From the NCBI GenBank assembly GCA_003615045.1, contig ML014210.1, positions 1 through 64,000 of the forward strand: a stretch of DNA of 64,000 bases, written 5' to 3'. The notes below the pieces were generated by a model. It was given only the letters and a program-made list of their open reading frames with translations, ran no database searches and was not told the origin of the DNA. Each line of letters opens with the position of its first letter. Position 1 is the first letter of the stretch. Positions 41,961-52,057 of this stretch are shown here, piece by piece. The position numbers and the translations under genes were made by a program. The DNA is from Caulochytrium protostelioides (taxonomy: Eukaryota; Chytridiomycota; Caulochytriomycetes; Caulochytriales; Caulochytriaceae).

Positions 41961-42198
41961 TCACCAAGGACCGCGTGAGGCGCCCACCGAGCGGAGCGAC
42001 CGGCACCGAGGCAGGGACCGGGCTGACGGCTAGCGCGCTGAACCTCCGCCGAGCTGACATGGACGGCGGCGCCGCCACGGCTGCCGGCGCGGACCGCCAT
42101 GGCCGACCGGGCGGTGCCGGAGGCCGCGGCCAGGGCGGAGCGAGCGCGAGCCAGCCGGACCCCGCCCGCCGCGCGAGCGGCAGGCGGGATGCAGGCAT
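37957..42198 (-). CDS. SppA-like tandem S49 peptidase with long N-terminal extension
   Basis: 1413-residue membrane-anchored peptidase. A membrane helix (LAVLLTLLGSITWVAYYLW, about 568-590) precedes two S49 (ClpP-like) domains. The first contains SLYFLASAFDEIIMEPHG, LPLHGGQLVRIFWKNTLDKL and the candidate general-base lysine in GSAKGLLSPF (K763). The second contains VGIIYVDGAI, VLRVNSPGGEV with the catalytic serine (S1068), IAASGGYYLGSAATVVFA and GSLTGSIGV. The Ser-Lys dyad across the tandem domains is the layout of bacterial SppA and chloroplast SPPA; the expected role is degrading membrane-embedded signal peptides or membrane proteins. Unusually, about 560 low-complexity residues lie before the helix: Pro runs, His-Asp repeats, a run of eight His and Ala-rich stretches. 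The first in-frame ATG is 42198. Location (mitochondrion or ER) is uncertain. Confidence 0.88.
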
Positions 42199-43816
42199 CC
42201 GGGTGGGATGCCACGTGACCCGATCGACGGCCCCTGCCGGCCACGGCGTCGCCGACGTCCGGGCACGTGCCGGCCACGTGGGCGCACACGGCACGCCGGG
42301 TCCCAAGCACGGCGCGGCCCGATGGGATCGGCACGCCTCCTCCTTCAAACGCTCCGCGCAGTCGGCGTCGGCGTCGGGGAATGCGTCGCCGAGCCCGGCA
42401 GGCAGAGGCCGATCCGCAGCAAGCGGAAGCGTTTGGGGACGGACGTTATTTGTTCCGGATGCGGCGAGCAGCCTCCGGGTTTACGCGGTGGCCATGAGTG
42501 AGTGGGGGGGATGTCGGCGGCGCTGAGGTGGCGGGTACGAGCCCGAGCCGACCGACGATGCGGTGGTCGGAGTCGGTGGGGTCTGCGAGCGATACCACGG
42601 ACGGCTGTCGCTTCCTCGGGCGGCGACGTGCTCTCGGGAGGTTGAGATGGATGATACCCGTGATATCCGCGATCGTCGGCGGCGCTCCGCTTCCCGCCGC
42701 ATTGCGAGGGAGGTGTGCGGCGATCCGGCCATCGCCTCGGCCGGCCCTCTTGGCCCAGCGAAACGGCGCGCGCCTCGCGTGGACCGTCGACCGCCCGGGC
42801 AGTATGGAGACTTTATAGCCTCGCCGGGCCTTCTCGGCGAGCCCACATCGTCGGCATGGTCAGCGAGCGACCGAAGCGAAGCGAGGCGAGCCCATTGTCT
42901 GAGTCAGCCGACCGCCGCGGCACGCGGCCACGACAGCGCGGCGGAGGGTGCGACGTGGCCATTAGGCCCGCCAGCTCGCGCTAAGCCCCGCCGGGCGTCT
43001 CGGACCGGCCCGCCGAGCGGACCCGACTCCCGTGCCGTCGCCTTTCCGACTCCCGTGCCGTCGCGTGACCCTTGCGCCACTCACACGTCCACCGACCGGG
43101 AGTCGGATGACGCGCGTCGGCCTCGCTGGCCGCGGCGACGTGGCATCCGGAGGGTCGGATGAAGCGCATCCGTCCGCGGACGAGGAGGAGTCGGTCGGTC
43201 GGGGAGCAGCCGGTCGACGTGGCGACACCACCCGCGCGCGCGCGCCCATCATGCCGCGCCGGACCGGTCGGCCCGACCGGCAACCGCCGCGCTGCCGCGG
43301 CCGCGGTCCGCGCGCGGTCAACCCGCCGCCGATGGTCCGCGAGCGCCGCCCGATCCCGCGAAGCCCGGCTCAGCCGAGCCCGTCCCTGGTCCAGCGCCGG
43401 CCATGGCCTCGCGGCGGGTTCATGCGGGAGCGGCGCCGCGGTCGGGACGGCCGGCGGTCCTTGTCTTGGTCTTGCGCTTTCTCGGCGCCGCCCGGCGCCG
43501 CGGGGCGCCCGGTCGGCTCTCCCGGTCCGTGTCGCCTGCGCGCGGCCACGTGGGCCATACCAGGGCCGCGCCGGGCGCCGGTCGACCCACCCGCGCCCGA
43601 GGGCTGCGCGACGCCGTGCCGTGCCGGCGTCTGGCTGCTCCGAGTCCCGCGCGACGTCGCTTGAGCGCTTCCGCATTGACGGAGCGACCCTGCGCCGAGC
43701 TTCCGTCGTCTCGTCGGCTGCATCGCGCGGCGCATCGCGAGGTGGACCGAGTCTACGCGGGCCCCTGCGTGACCCCCGCTCTCGACACCTGCGTCGCTCG
43801 CACCCGGCGCGCCGCG
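42199..43816. other. Intergenic: divergent region SppA-like/Sgf11
   Basis: No gene recognised on either strand. The notable element is a minus-strand TATAAAG at 42811-42817; the remainder is GC-rich with no clear repeats. Confidence 0.5.
42811..42817 (-). promoter_or_regulatory. TATA-like element upstream of the SppA-like gene
   Basis: GGCTATAAAG on the minus strand, about 610 nt before the ATG at 42198. If used, the 5' leader is long or spliced. Confidence 0.35.
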
Positions 43817-44736
43817 ATGGCTGTCGCCGGCCAGGACCGTTCGGTAAGTCGTCTCGTGGGAATAGGGCTTCGATCGTGGATCCTGAGGGTGGTGACGAAT
43901 GATCTCACGCATGACATCCGTCTCTCCTCGCCCGCGGGTCTGATTGGCGGGGTGATGCCATACCCGGCCGTCTCGGCGGCGCTCCGGAACATGCGTACCG
44001 ATCCCTGCATGCGTCCTCTCATCCATCGAACTGGATGCGTCCATGCATCCTTGGCATCCTTGGCATTGCTTGGCGTGATGTGGCCCGGCTGGGCTGGGTA
44101 TGGCCGCACGGATGCAATTCCGTCGGTTGGTCTGGCTCATGGATTCTCGACCGCCTCGGTCGCTCTCTCTCTCTCTTCGACTAGCGCGAGCAGGCGGCGC
44201 TGTACCGCAATCTGCTGGCCGAATGCGTGATGGACATCGCGCTGGAATTCCACCGCATCGCGCGGCTGCAGGCGGCGCCCACGTGCCAGGCATGCCACCA
44301 GCCGTGCCGCCACTACGTCGTCTCGCCGCCCCGCGACCTCTACGGCCACCGCCACCCGAAGGACGGGCCGCAGCGCTTCGCCTGCCACGCCTGCCACCAT
44401 ACCTTCCCGGCCCAGCGGTATGCGCCGCATCTGGAGAAGTGCCTGGGCCTCGGCCGCGCCAGCGGCGCCCGACCGACCAAGCGCGCCGCCGCCGTCGCGG
44501 CCGTGACGGGCATCATCAGCATCGGCCAGGCCCACGGCCACGGCGCGTCGTCGGCCGCCACGCACGGCTCGGGCGCGGGCTCGGCGGGGCACGGCAGCGC
44601 GGGCGCCGCGTACAGTCCCTCGCTCGGCGCCGCGCACCTCTCGCCCTACGTGGACAGCTTCGACAGCGACTCCGATACGCCGCAGGAAAAGAAGCGCCGC
44701 CGCAAGAAAATGAAGCCCGCGCGGCCGACCCCGTAG
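43817..44736 (+). CDS. SGF11: SAGA deubiquitinase-module subunit Sgf11 (two exons)
   Basis: Exon 1 is only 43817-43843 (MAVAGQDRS, donor TCG|GTAAGTC) and exon 2 is 44185-44736. The 341-nt intron ends in a CTCTCTCTCTTCGACTAG tract and acceptor. The phase 0 join gives 192 residues. The N-terminal helix (REQAALYRNLLAECVMDIA, LEFHRIARLQ) matches the Sgf11 helix that packs on Sus1. The SGF11 zinc finger is FACHACHHTF..QRYAPHLEKCLG (C-x2-C...H-x3-C). An earlier CQACHQPCRHY is an extra Cys/His cluster. A basic KKRRRKKMK tail ends the protein. Sgf11 links Ubp8 to SAGA for H2B deubiquitination. Exon 1 was read by eye; the acceptor is strongly supported by frame and helix continuity. Confidence 0.85.
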
Positions 44737-45005
44737 ACGCGGTCGACGCGGTCGACGCGGTCGATGCGGTCGAGGCCCGCCGGACCCGATGGCTCCCCCA
44801 CATAATCTCTGAAACCATCGAACAGGCGCGGCCGGCAAGTGCCACGTGCATCGCGTCGGTGATCTGGCGAACGCGATGCGAAGCGAACGCGAAGGGCCCA
44901 CGGCGTACCGACGCGGCCGGGGACGGGATGGACGCCGTCGTCAATCGCGCCGCGCGGGAACGGGACGATGGGCGCCGGCTGGCCGGGATGGGCGCACCCT
45001 CCGCT

Positions 45006-45048
<43 letters not shown>

Positions 45049-45429
45049 AGCGCGCGCCGAAGCGCCGCTCGGCGGTCCCCCCGCCGCGGCGGCGCCCCCA
45101 TCGGCGGCGCCGGCGACTCCGACCGCGCCGGCGCCGAGCCGCTCGCGCCGCCAAAGGTCGTCATGGCCGGCGCGTCGCCTCGTCGGGCGGTCGCGCCGCC
45201 GCACGCGCATGCGCACGTGCCCTATACCTCCGGCCCACCAGGCCGCGGCGGCGGCCTCCAGCGCCTCCTGGCAGGCTCCGGCGTCCTCGTCGGCGCTCGC
45301 CAACGCCTCTCCCCGCGCGCTGCTGTCCCGGCGTCCCGTGCCCCGCCACCGTCACCGCTGTCTCCGCGTCCCGTCTCCTCCCGTCCCCTCCCGTCCCTTC
45401 TGCCATCTCCCGACGCCAGGCTCGCGAGC
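44737..45429. other. Intergenic: Sgf11 3' flank / RCC1 upstream region
   Basis: No gene recognised. Contains a GACGCGGTC-type short repeat just after the Sgf11 stop (44739-44775) and a (CGG)n run at 45007-45048. Confidence 0.55.
45007..45048. repeat. (CGG)n run upstream of RCC1
   Basis: About 14 GGC triplets in near-perfect order. Confidence 0.95.
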
Positions 45430-47369
45430 ATGGTCCGCGCTTCCCGTAGCAAAGCCGCCACGACGGCCGGCGCCGCCGCCGCCGGGGCCTCGTCGACCAC
45501 CACCACCACCACCACCACCACCGCCCATGCCAGCCCGACCAGCGCGCGGTCCCGCCGCGCCACCGCCGCGGCGTCCACGGCCGCGTCCACGGCGGCCCCG
45601 AGCCCCGCCCGCCGGAGCCTCACGCGCCGCCGGCCCGACGACGAGTCGGACGACATGGTGCTGAGCCAGTCGCAGATGGCCTTGTCGCAGGCCGACGAGG
45701 AGGACGCGATCCCCATGAGCCAGACCGTCGCGCCGGGCGAGGCGCCGTCGACGCGCGGCCATGCCGCCGCGCCGCGCGCCACCAAGATGCGTCGGACGGG
45801 TAAGTTCTCTGGATGGCGGCCGCGAGCCCGATCACGCTCGCAAGACCCCCGCCCCAACCCGCGGGGCGTCGACGAGGGGGAGGCTCAAGAATCGCTGAAT
45901 GCGGAAGGAGGATCGGTTGACTCATACGCTGTTTGCGTGGTCTTTGCTGGTTTTCGGCGTCTTGATCGCTGGGGGTTTCGATGATGGCGAATGATGGGGG
46001 GATCGGCGGGCTGACGATAGAGCACGTGCCAGCCGCGGCGGCGCCGCCATCGCCAGTGCCTGCCAAGCGCCCCGACGTGGTCGGCGAAGCCGGGGATGTG
46101 TTTGTGCTCGGCAGCGGTGAAGCCGGCCAGCTTGGCCTGGGCCCGGACGTCCACGAGCGCGAGCGGCCGGCGAAGCTCAAGTGGTTCGAGGAGGACGGCC
46201 GCGACATCGCGGTGGTCTCGATCTGCGCGGGCGGCATGCACTCGGCCGCGCTCACCGCCGACGGCGAAATCTACACGTGGGGCTGCAACGACCACATGTC
46301 GCTGGGCCGGCCGGGCGAGGAGACCGAGCCCGGCCTCGTGCAGGGCGCCCTGACGGGCCAGTACGTCACGAAGGTCGTCTGTGGCGACTCGGTGACCGCG
46401 TGCCTGACGACCGAGGGCCGCGTGTATGCGTGGGGCACATTCCGCGACAACAACGGCGTGTTTGGGTTCTACCACGACATCAAGGTCCAGGACACGCCGC
46501 TGCTGATCGAGGAGCTCGAGCACGTCACCGCCATCAGCGCCGGCACAAACCACCTCGCCGCGCACACGAGCGACCACAAGATCTACACGTGGGGCGTCGG
46601 CGAGCAGGGCCAGCTCGGCCGCAAGACGAGCGCCCGCAACGCCCGCTCGCAGTGCCTGGTGCCCCGCACCATCAACTTCCGCCCGCACGGCCTACCGGGC
46701 AACCGCTTCACGGCGATCTACTGCGCCGGCTACCACACCTTCGTCGTGCACGAATCCAGCGCCGTCTTTGGCTTCGGCCTGAACCAGTACGGCCAGCTCG
46801 GCGCCGGCCATACCCAAGCCACCGAGTGCGTGCCCCAGCTCGTGCTCGGCCTGCCGGCCGCCGATCCGGCCGACCGCGCCGACGTGCCGGCCGCCGCCGG
46901 CGCGGCCGACGCGGACGCGACGGCGCCCAAGCACGGCGTGGGGATCGCGGCCATCACGGGCGGCGAGACGCACACGCTGCTGCTCGATGTCGAGGGCCGC
47001 GTCCACTGCTGCGGTCGCGGCGACTCGTACCAGCTCGGCCTCGGCGACGACGCCAGCCATTCCGTCATGAAGACGGTGCCCAACCTGCCGACGATCGCGA
47101 CGGTGTCCTCGGGCGCGCAGTTCTGCCTGGCGCTGTCGGCGCCCGCCAAGGCGCCCATGACGGCGCCCGGTCCGGACGGCGAAGACGTCGCGATCGCCGC
47201 CGGCCAGAACATCGTGTACGGCTGGGGATACGGCGAGCGCGGCCAGCTCGCCAACGGCAGCGAGGACAACGAGCGCCCGACCGCGTTTAACCTGAAGGAG
47301 CGCTTTGTCCTCGAGCTCTCGGCCGGCGGCCAGCACTCCATGCTGCTCCTGCGCAAGAAAGGCCAGTAG
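45430..47369 (+). CDS. RCC1-type Ran guanine nucleotide exchange factor (two exons)
   Basis: Exon 1 is 45430-45799 and exon 2 is 46021-47369. The 221-nt intron (ACGG|GTAAGTT ... GACGATAG) joins in phase 1 to give 572 residues. A second AG 12 nt further (GTGCCAG) also keeps frame and lies at a better distance from a CTGAC branch-like motif. RCC1 is the chromatin-bound GEF for Ran. The seven-bladed propeller starts at GDVFVLGSGEAGQLGLGP and shows repeats such as GGMHSAALTADGEIYTWGCND, AGTNHLAAHTSDHKIYTWG and FGFGLNQYGQLGAGHTQ, ending with LELSAGGQHSMLLLR. Exon 1 encodes a basic, Thr/Ser-rich N-terminal tail with SQSQ motifs and KMRRT, fitting chromatin or NLS function. An unspliced start at ATG 45981 is the alternative. 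Confidence 0.9.
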
Positions 47370-47443
47370 CCGCGCCGTCGCGCCCTTCTGACGCGCTTCA
47401 AGAAACAACGACGTCTTTCTCCTTGTCTGGCGGATGGCGGTAA

Positions 47444-47449
47444 TTTATT
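47444..47449 (-). terminator. AATAAA signal (minus) for MED7
   Basis: AATAAATT on the minus strand, about 190 nt past the MED7 stop, inside the 265-bp convergent gap and closer to RCC1 than to MED7. Confidence 0.4.
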
Positions 47450-47471
47450 TTGATAAGAACCACGAACATTA

Positions 47472-47477
47472 AATAAA
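47472..47477 (+). terminator. AATAAA signal (plus) for RCC1
   Basis: TTAAATAAAAG on the plus strand, about 100 nt after the RCC1 stop. Together with the minus-strand signal it implies overlapping 3' ends. Confidence 0.5.
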
Positions 47478-47634
47478 AGAATTGGGCGAGGCGGAGGAGG
47501 TCTCATCGGGCACATCGATCGCATGACCGCGCATCGTCCACGCGGAGCAGGGATCCGGGGTATGGAGCAAACTGGCGGCATCCGCATGCAGCCTGCCGTC
47601 GCTGCCACGTAAGCGACGGGCGACGATGGCGGAG

Positions 47635-48678
47635 CTACGGGGCTTGCTCGGCCCACGCGAGCAGCGCGCGCTGCTCGAGCAGATAGCGCTGCTGGGGCGT
47701 CGGCTTGGCGGCCGGCTGTGGCGGCATCGGCGGCGAGGGCAGCGGCTTCGCCTCGGCGTCCGTCCCCCGCAGCGGCGCCGAGTCCACGGCCATCGCAGTG
47801 TCCGCGTCGCCGCTGCCGTGGTCGTCCCCATGGACCGCCGTGCCGGCCGAGGTCGGCGCCGACGGTGCCTCCATCGTTGCGGCCGCCGCGGCCGCGGCCG
47901 CCGCCGTCGACATGGACAGCGCCGCGGCGAGGGCGGCTTCGGCACGGTCGCAGACGCCGTGAAGGTCGTTGGCGAGCGCCGTCCGCGACGCGACCTGCCG
48001 CTCGAGCCAGAGCCCGAGCGCGTCGGCGGCCTGGAACGGGCGGTACGCGTTGATCGCGGCGTGCGCGGCCGCGAGCCGCTGCTGCATACGCGGCAGCAGC
48101 GTGTGCACCTGCGCCGCGGCGCTCGCCGGCCGTGAGACGGGGTCGCGCAGCCCGTACAGGATCGTCATGTAGTCTTTGAGCACGTCGTGCAGCGCTTCGC
48201 GGATCGCCGACGGCGGCGGCGGCGGCGCGAGCGCATGCGCGTGGCCGGCCGCCGCGGTCGTCGTCGTCGTCGTCGTTGTGGCCGTCGTGGCCGTGGCTGT
48301 TACCGCAGCCTCGGGCAAGACCGGCTTGTCGTCCGCGGTCCCGTCGGACGCCGCCGCCGCCGTCGCCGCCGCCGCCGCCGCCGTCGGCGCCGCGGATGCT
48401 GGCGGCCATCCCGTGGGCATAATGCGCTCTTCGCCAAAGACGACGTAGCGACCCACCAGAATCGGCGGCGGCCGGAGGCTCAGGATGCCCGGCAACGCAG
48501 GGTCGAGCGCGGGTCGGTCCGCCTCCTCCGGGGGCTCGGAGGCGGCCGAGACGAAGGGATCGGCGGGCGGGGAGGTGTAGTGCTTGTACCATGGCGGCGG
48601 CGGCGGGTAGACGGCGCTGAACTGCGGCGCTTCGGCCGTCGCCACGGGCGGCGCCGGCGCGCCCGAGCCTTGGGCCAT
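47635..48678 (-). CDS. MED7: Mediator subunit MED7
   Basis: 347-residue subunit of the Mediator middle module, bridging activators and RNA polymerase II. ATG 48678 is chosen because the conserved N-terminus follows: FSAVYPPPPPWYKHYT (residues 20-35), the proline-rich segment that in yeast contacts MED31. RPPPILVGRYVVFGEERI comes next, then helices with LKDYMTILYGLRDP and LLPRMQQRLAAAHAAINAYR, and PFQAADALGLWLERQV near the MED21-binding coiled coil. An Ala/Thr-rich insertion (GCC and GTC runs) separates the two conserved halves, and the C-terminus is extended by an acidic, Pro-rich tail. The open frame continues upstream without similarity. MED31, its direct partner, is encoded at 60036-60713. 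Confidence 0.9.
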   Translation of the reverse strand: MAQGSGAPAPPVATAEAPQFSAVYPPPPPWYKHYTSPPADPFVSAASEPPEEADRPALDPALPGILSLRPPPILVGRYVVFGEERIMPTGWPPASAAPTAAAAAATAAAASDGTADDKPVLPEAAVTATATTATTTTTTTTAAAGHAHALAPPPPPSAIREALHDVLKDYMTILYGLRDPVSRPASAAAQVHTLLPRMQQRLAAAHAAINAYRPFQAADALGLWLERQVASRTALANDLHGVCDRAEAALAAALSMSTAAAAAAAAATMEAPSAPTSAGTAVHGDDHGSGDADTAMAVDSAPLRGTDAEAKPLPSPPMPPQPAAKPTPQQRYLLEQRALLAWAEQAP

Positions 48679-49432
48679 GCCTGCGCACTGGATCGGCAAC
48701 AGCAGCCGCAGCAGTGGCGTCAAGGTCTCAGCACGGCCACGGGCAAGGATCAGTCCGCACGCACGTGCGTCCGTCGAGGATCCCCGTTCGAGCGTCCAAC
48801 AACCACCTCGGCTGGCGTGGGCCATGGCATCAGCGATCCTCGCACCGCAGGGCGCCCTCGCCGTTCTCGCGTCAACATCGCACCTCATGCGCCACCGCGG
48901 CCCTCTTGTGCGAGTAACAGGTATACGCGGCGTTGCGCGGGCGCCGACCACGCGTCGGGCGACGGGACCCCGCCGAGCGGATGTCTTGCGGCGCCGGCGT
49001 GCCACACCCCCGCGGCGTCGCGAGCGCGGCAGGCCACGCCACGCGAGGCGCTGCTCACGGCGGGAGGTCGGTGCCGTCGCGCCGCGAAGGCTGCCCGCGG
49101 GGGGCAGCCGCGCCGGCCATTTGATCACGCCGACGCCGACGCCGTCGCCGCCGATGCCGCCGATGCCGCCGGCCATCACGGTCGCGGGCGCCACGTGCGC
49201 GCCGCAGGACGGCCGTCGCGATCGCCGCGGCGCCCACCGCCCAGGATCCTGCTGTCCCGCATCCGCCGCCGCCGCGTCCGCCGCCCGACGCGCGACGAAC
49301 GATTGACCTGCTCCCCTGAACTCGCACGATCGCCTCGTCTCTGTCTGTGGTCCTTTGCCCGCTGCGTGGCACGCGCTTGGACAAAAGAACGGACGGACGG
49401 CGTCGACCGCAGCGGCTCCACGTCGCGCCGCG
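48679..49432. other. Intergenic: divergent promoter region MED7/COG5
   Basis: No gene recognised; GC-rich with a short GCCGAT-type repeat at 49144-49172. No TATA-like string seen. Confidence 0.55.
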
Positions 49433-52057
49433 ATGGCCGCCGCCGCCGCGCTGTCGGCGCTTGACGCGCAGGACGCCGTCGACGCCGTCGACGCCGCCGC
49501 CGCCGCCGCAGACAGCGGACGCCCCGGCGCGGACGCGGCGCATCCCGAGACGAGCATCGACGAAGGCGCGCCGGGATCGCCGTCGTCACGGTGGCGGGAA
49601 GAGCTGCGCGACTACGAGGCGTACCTGGCGGCCGACTTCGACAGCGCGCGAATGGCGGAAGCGCTGCTGTCGCAGTCGGAGGATGGACTGGTGGGCATGG
49701 AGGGCTCGACGGTGCTGACGAAGCTCGGGTACGACATCGAGCAGCTCGAGCGGCAGATCCAGCGCGAGGTCGCGATGCACCATACCGAGCTGCTCTCCCA
49801 CGTGGGCCACCTCGCGTCGACCCACCAGACCATGCTCCAGATCCGGACGCAGGTGACGAAGCTCCAAGCCACGCAGAAGCAGGTGGCGCTGCGGCTCGAG
49901 TCCGGGTATGCGCCGCGCCAGCGCGTGCTGGACGCGACGCAGGCGGCCCACGAGACCCTCACTAAGCTGAACCGCGTGCTCACGCAGTGGAAGCGGTTTG
50001 TGCAGCAGTGCCAGGACACGTGCCTCGACCCGGCGTCGGCATCGTTGGCTGCTGCTGGGTCGACGCCGTCGGACGCGTCGACGCGACAGGACGCGGCCGC
50101 GCCGACCGCGATCCCAGCGGGCGACCAGGCCAAGCTGATCAAAGCCGCCTCGCTCATCCGCGATCTGCAGCGATGGCTGGCCGACCCGGACCTGCATGGG
50201 ATCGATCTCATCACCCACGAAGGCCGCCCCTACGTGGCCGAGACGCAGGCGCGGCTCGTGCAGCTCGCGACGGGCAGCCTGCGCCACGGCCTGCAGGAAC
50301 TCCGCCAGAACGACGTACTGTGTGCCGTGCATATCCTGCACAACCTGGATCTGCTCGACGTCGTCGACGACGTCGCCCACCACGCGGTCGACGAGGCCTC
50401 CGAGCTGCTCAGGAACGCGCTCATGCTCCAGGGGATCTCTGTCCAGGAGCTCTGGCACCACGTGGAGCAGTGGACGGGCGGCCTCATGCACGTGGTCGCG
50501 CGGCTGCAGCTCATACACTGGGTTCTGACCAAGCGCAAAGACTCGAACGGCCAATTCTTTGCTGTGATCCGCGACATGAACCGGCAAGCGAAGCACGCGC
50601 CCCATGCCGGCAAGCGGCCGGGCACGCCGGCCGACCCCCCTGTGCCCGCGCCGAGTCTGGACGCGGTGCCCTCGTTTCTGACGCAGTATCTGACGCAGCT
50701 GACCCAGGCGATCCAGCAGGATTTCCGGGGGCTGACGCAGTCCCGACTGCAGGTGCTGTATGCGCTCGAGGCCGGCTACCCCCGGCTGCTGCGCCAGCTC
50801 CGCGCGATCGTGGAGCAGCGGCAGCTCGAGACCCATGACCGCCAGATGCTGCTCAAATCGTTTAGTTTCCTCGAGACCGCGTACCTCAACCAGGTCATGC
50901 GGCGTCTCACCGATACGATGCAGGCCGCGTTCCCAGATCGACCCGGCCCGAGCCGCTTCACGCCCGTGCTGGATGAAATCAACAAGTGGTACCGAGTCGC
51001 GCTGAACGAGCTGGAAGCCATCCAGTTTGATCCGCATATGTTGCTCGCGGTCGGCAAGCACGTGACCAAGTGTCTCGGGTTGGCGCACCGGCAGCTCCAG
51101 ACGGCCATCGCGCAGCAGCCGCGGTTGACGATGCCGCTCACGGGCCTGGGCACCGTCAGCGCGCCGCAGCAGCTGTACATCGACGTGATCAATTTCACGT
51201 GGCAACTCATCGACCACGTGTACCGCATCAGCAACACGCTTGAGCAGGACGCTTTGCACAAGCAGCTGCATCCTGCCTGCGCGGAGCTGGAAGCCGCGCT
51301 CGCGGACTTTGTGGCCCGGTTGTTTGGCTGGATGATTGCCGAGTGCGAGCGCGAGCTGTTCAGCATCCCTGAGGACACGTATGCCGGGGGCCCGGCACAG
51401 GCCCCGTCCACCGCGGGCGACCGCGACGGCGCGGGCGAGAGCCCATTCCTGTATGAGCTCGGCACCAAGCTGCGCTGGATCACCAAAGAAATTGTCTCGG
51501 GGTTGCGGTGCGGGTCCGAAACGACGGCATGGCTGTGCTCGATGGGCGAGCGCTTGATTCATACCTTCCTGACCCAGATCTCGCTGATGCACCCTCTCGG
51601 CGAAAAGGGAAAGCTGCGGCTCGCGGGCGATCTCTCGCAGGTCGAGTTTATATTCACCTCGTGGTTCCAGGGCATCGGCCAGGACCTGGCTCGCGACGCG
51701 GAAGCGACCCACACGGTGCTGCGTGCCTTCAAGCCGATGCTGTTCCTTGAGCTGGCACAGCTCGGGTCGCTGCACAGCGCCGACGCAGTCCCCATCACGC
51801 TGCGCGTCCACCATCTGCTGGTGCGCGCCTACCCCGCGATCCTGTTCCCGACGCAGCTGTGGAACTGGACGTCGATCCAGTACGTCGAGTGGCTGCGCAC
51901 GCACACGGAAGGCGAGCGCGTCCAGCTCCTCGCGCAGTGCCTGAACTACTATGCGCAGTCCGTCAACCGCAAGAGCCAAAAAACCTTTGCGCCCGAGTAT
52001 GTCGCGGCCCACAAACTGCTGCGCGAATATGTCGCAGCCCACCGCAAGCCTGTATAA
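49433..52057 (+). CDS. COG5: Conserved oligomeric Golgi complex subunit 5
   Basis: 874-residue tether subunit of lobe B of the COG complex, acting in retrograde intra-Golgi transport. ATG 49433 (GCCGCGATGG context) is the first in frame; an Ala/Asp-rich leader precedes the conserved start. The COG5 N-terminal signature DYEAYLAADFDSARMAEALL begins near residue 60. A coiled-coil block follows (LTKLGYDIEQLERQIQREVA, HHTELLSHVGHLASTHQTM, LQIRTQVTKLQATQKQV). The middle helical bundle contains AASLIRDLQRWLADPDLHGI. The C-terminal block (AYPAILFPTQLWNW, VEWLRTHTEGERVQLLAQCL, NYYAQSV) matches the family end. Single exon; length and order agree with COG5 throughout. Confidence 0.92.
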   Translation: MAAAAALSALDAQDAVDAVDAAAAAADSGRPGADAAHPETSIDEGAPGSPSSRWREELRDYEAYLAADFDSARMAEALLSQSEDGLVGMEGSTVLTKLGYDIEQLERQIQREVAMHHTELLSHVGHLASTHQTMLQIRTQVTKLQATQKQVALRLESGYAPRQRVLDATQAAHETLTKLNRVLTQWKRFVQQCQDTCLDPASASLAAAGSTPSDASTRQDAAAPTAIPAGDQAKLIKAASLIRDLQRWLADPDLHGIDLITHEGRPYVAETQARLVQLATGSLRHGLQELRQNDVLCAVHILHNLDLLDVVDDVAHHAVDEASELLRNALMLQGISVQELWHHVEQWTGGLMHVVARLQLIHWVLTKRKDSNGQFFAVIRDMNRQAKHAPHAGKRPGTPADPPVPAPSLDAVPSFLTQYLTQLTQAIQQDFRGLTQSRLQVLYALEAGYPRLLRQLRAIVEQRQLETHDRQMLLKSFSFLETAYLNQVMRRLTDTMQAAFPDRPGPSRFTPVLDEINKWYRVALNELEAIQFDPHMLLAVGKHVTKCLGLAHRQLQTAIAQQPRLTMPLTGLGTVSAPQQLYIDVINFTWQLIDHVYRISNTLEQDALHKQLHPACAELEAALADFVARLFGWMIAECERELFSIPEDTYAGGPAQAPSTAGDRDGAGESPFLYELGTKLRWITKEIVSGLRCGSETTAWLCSMGERLIHTFLTQISLMHPLGEKGKLRLAGDLSQVEFIFTSWFQGIGQDLARDAEATHTVLRAFKPMLFLELAQLGSLHSADAVPITLRVHHLLVRAYPAILFPTQLWNWTSIQYVEWLRTHTEGERVQLLAQCLNYYAQSVNRKSQKTFAPEYVAAHKLLREYVAAHRKPV

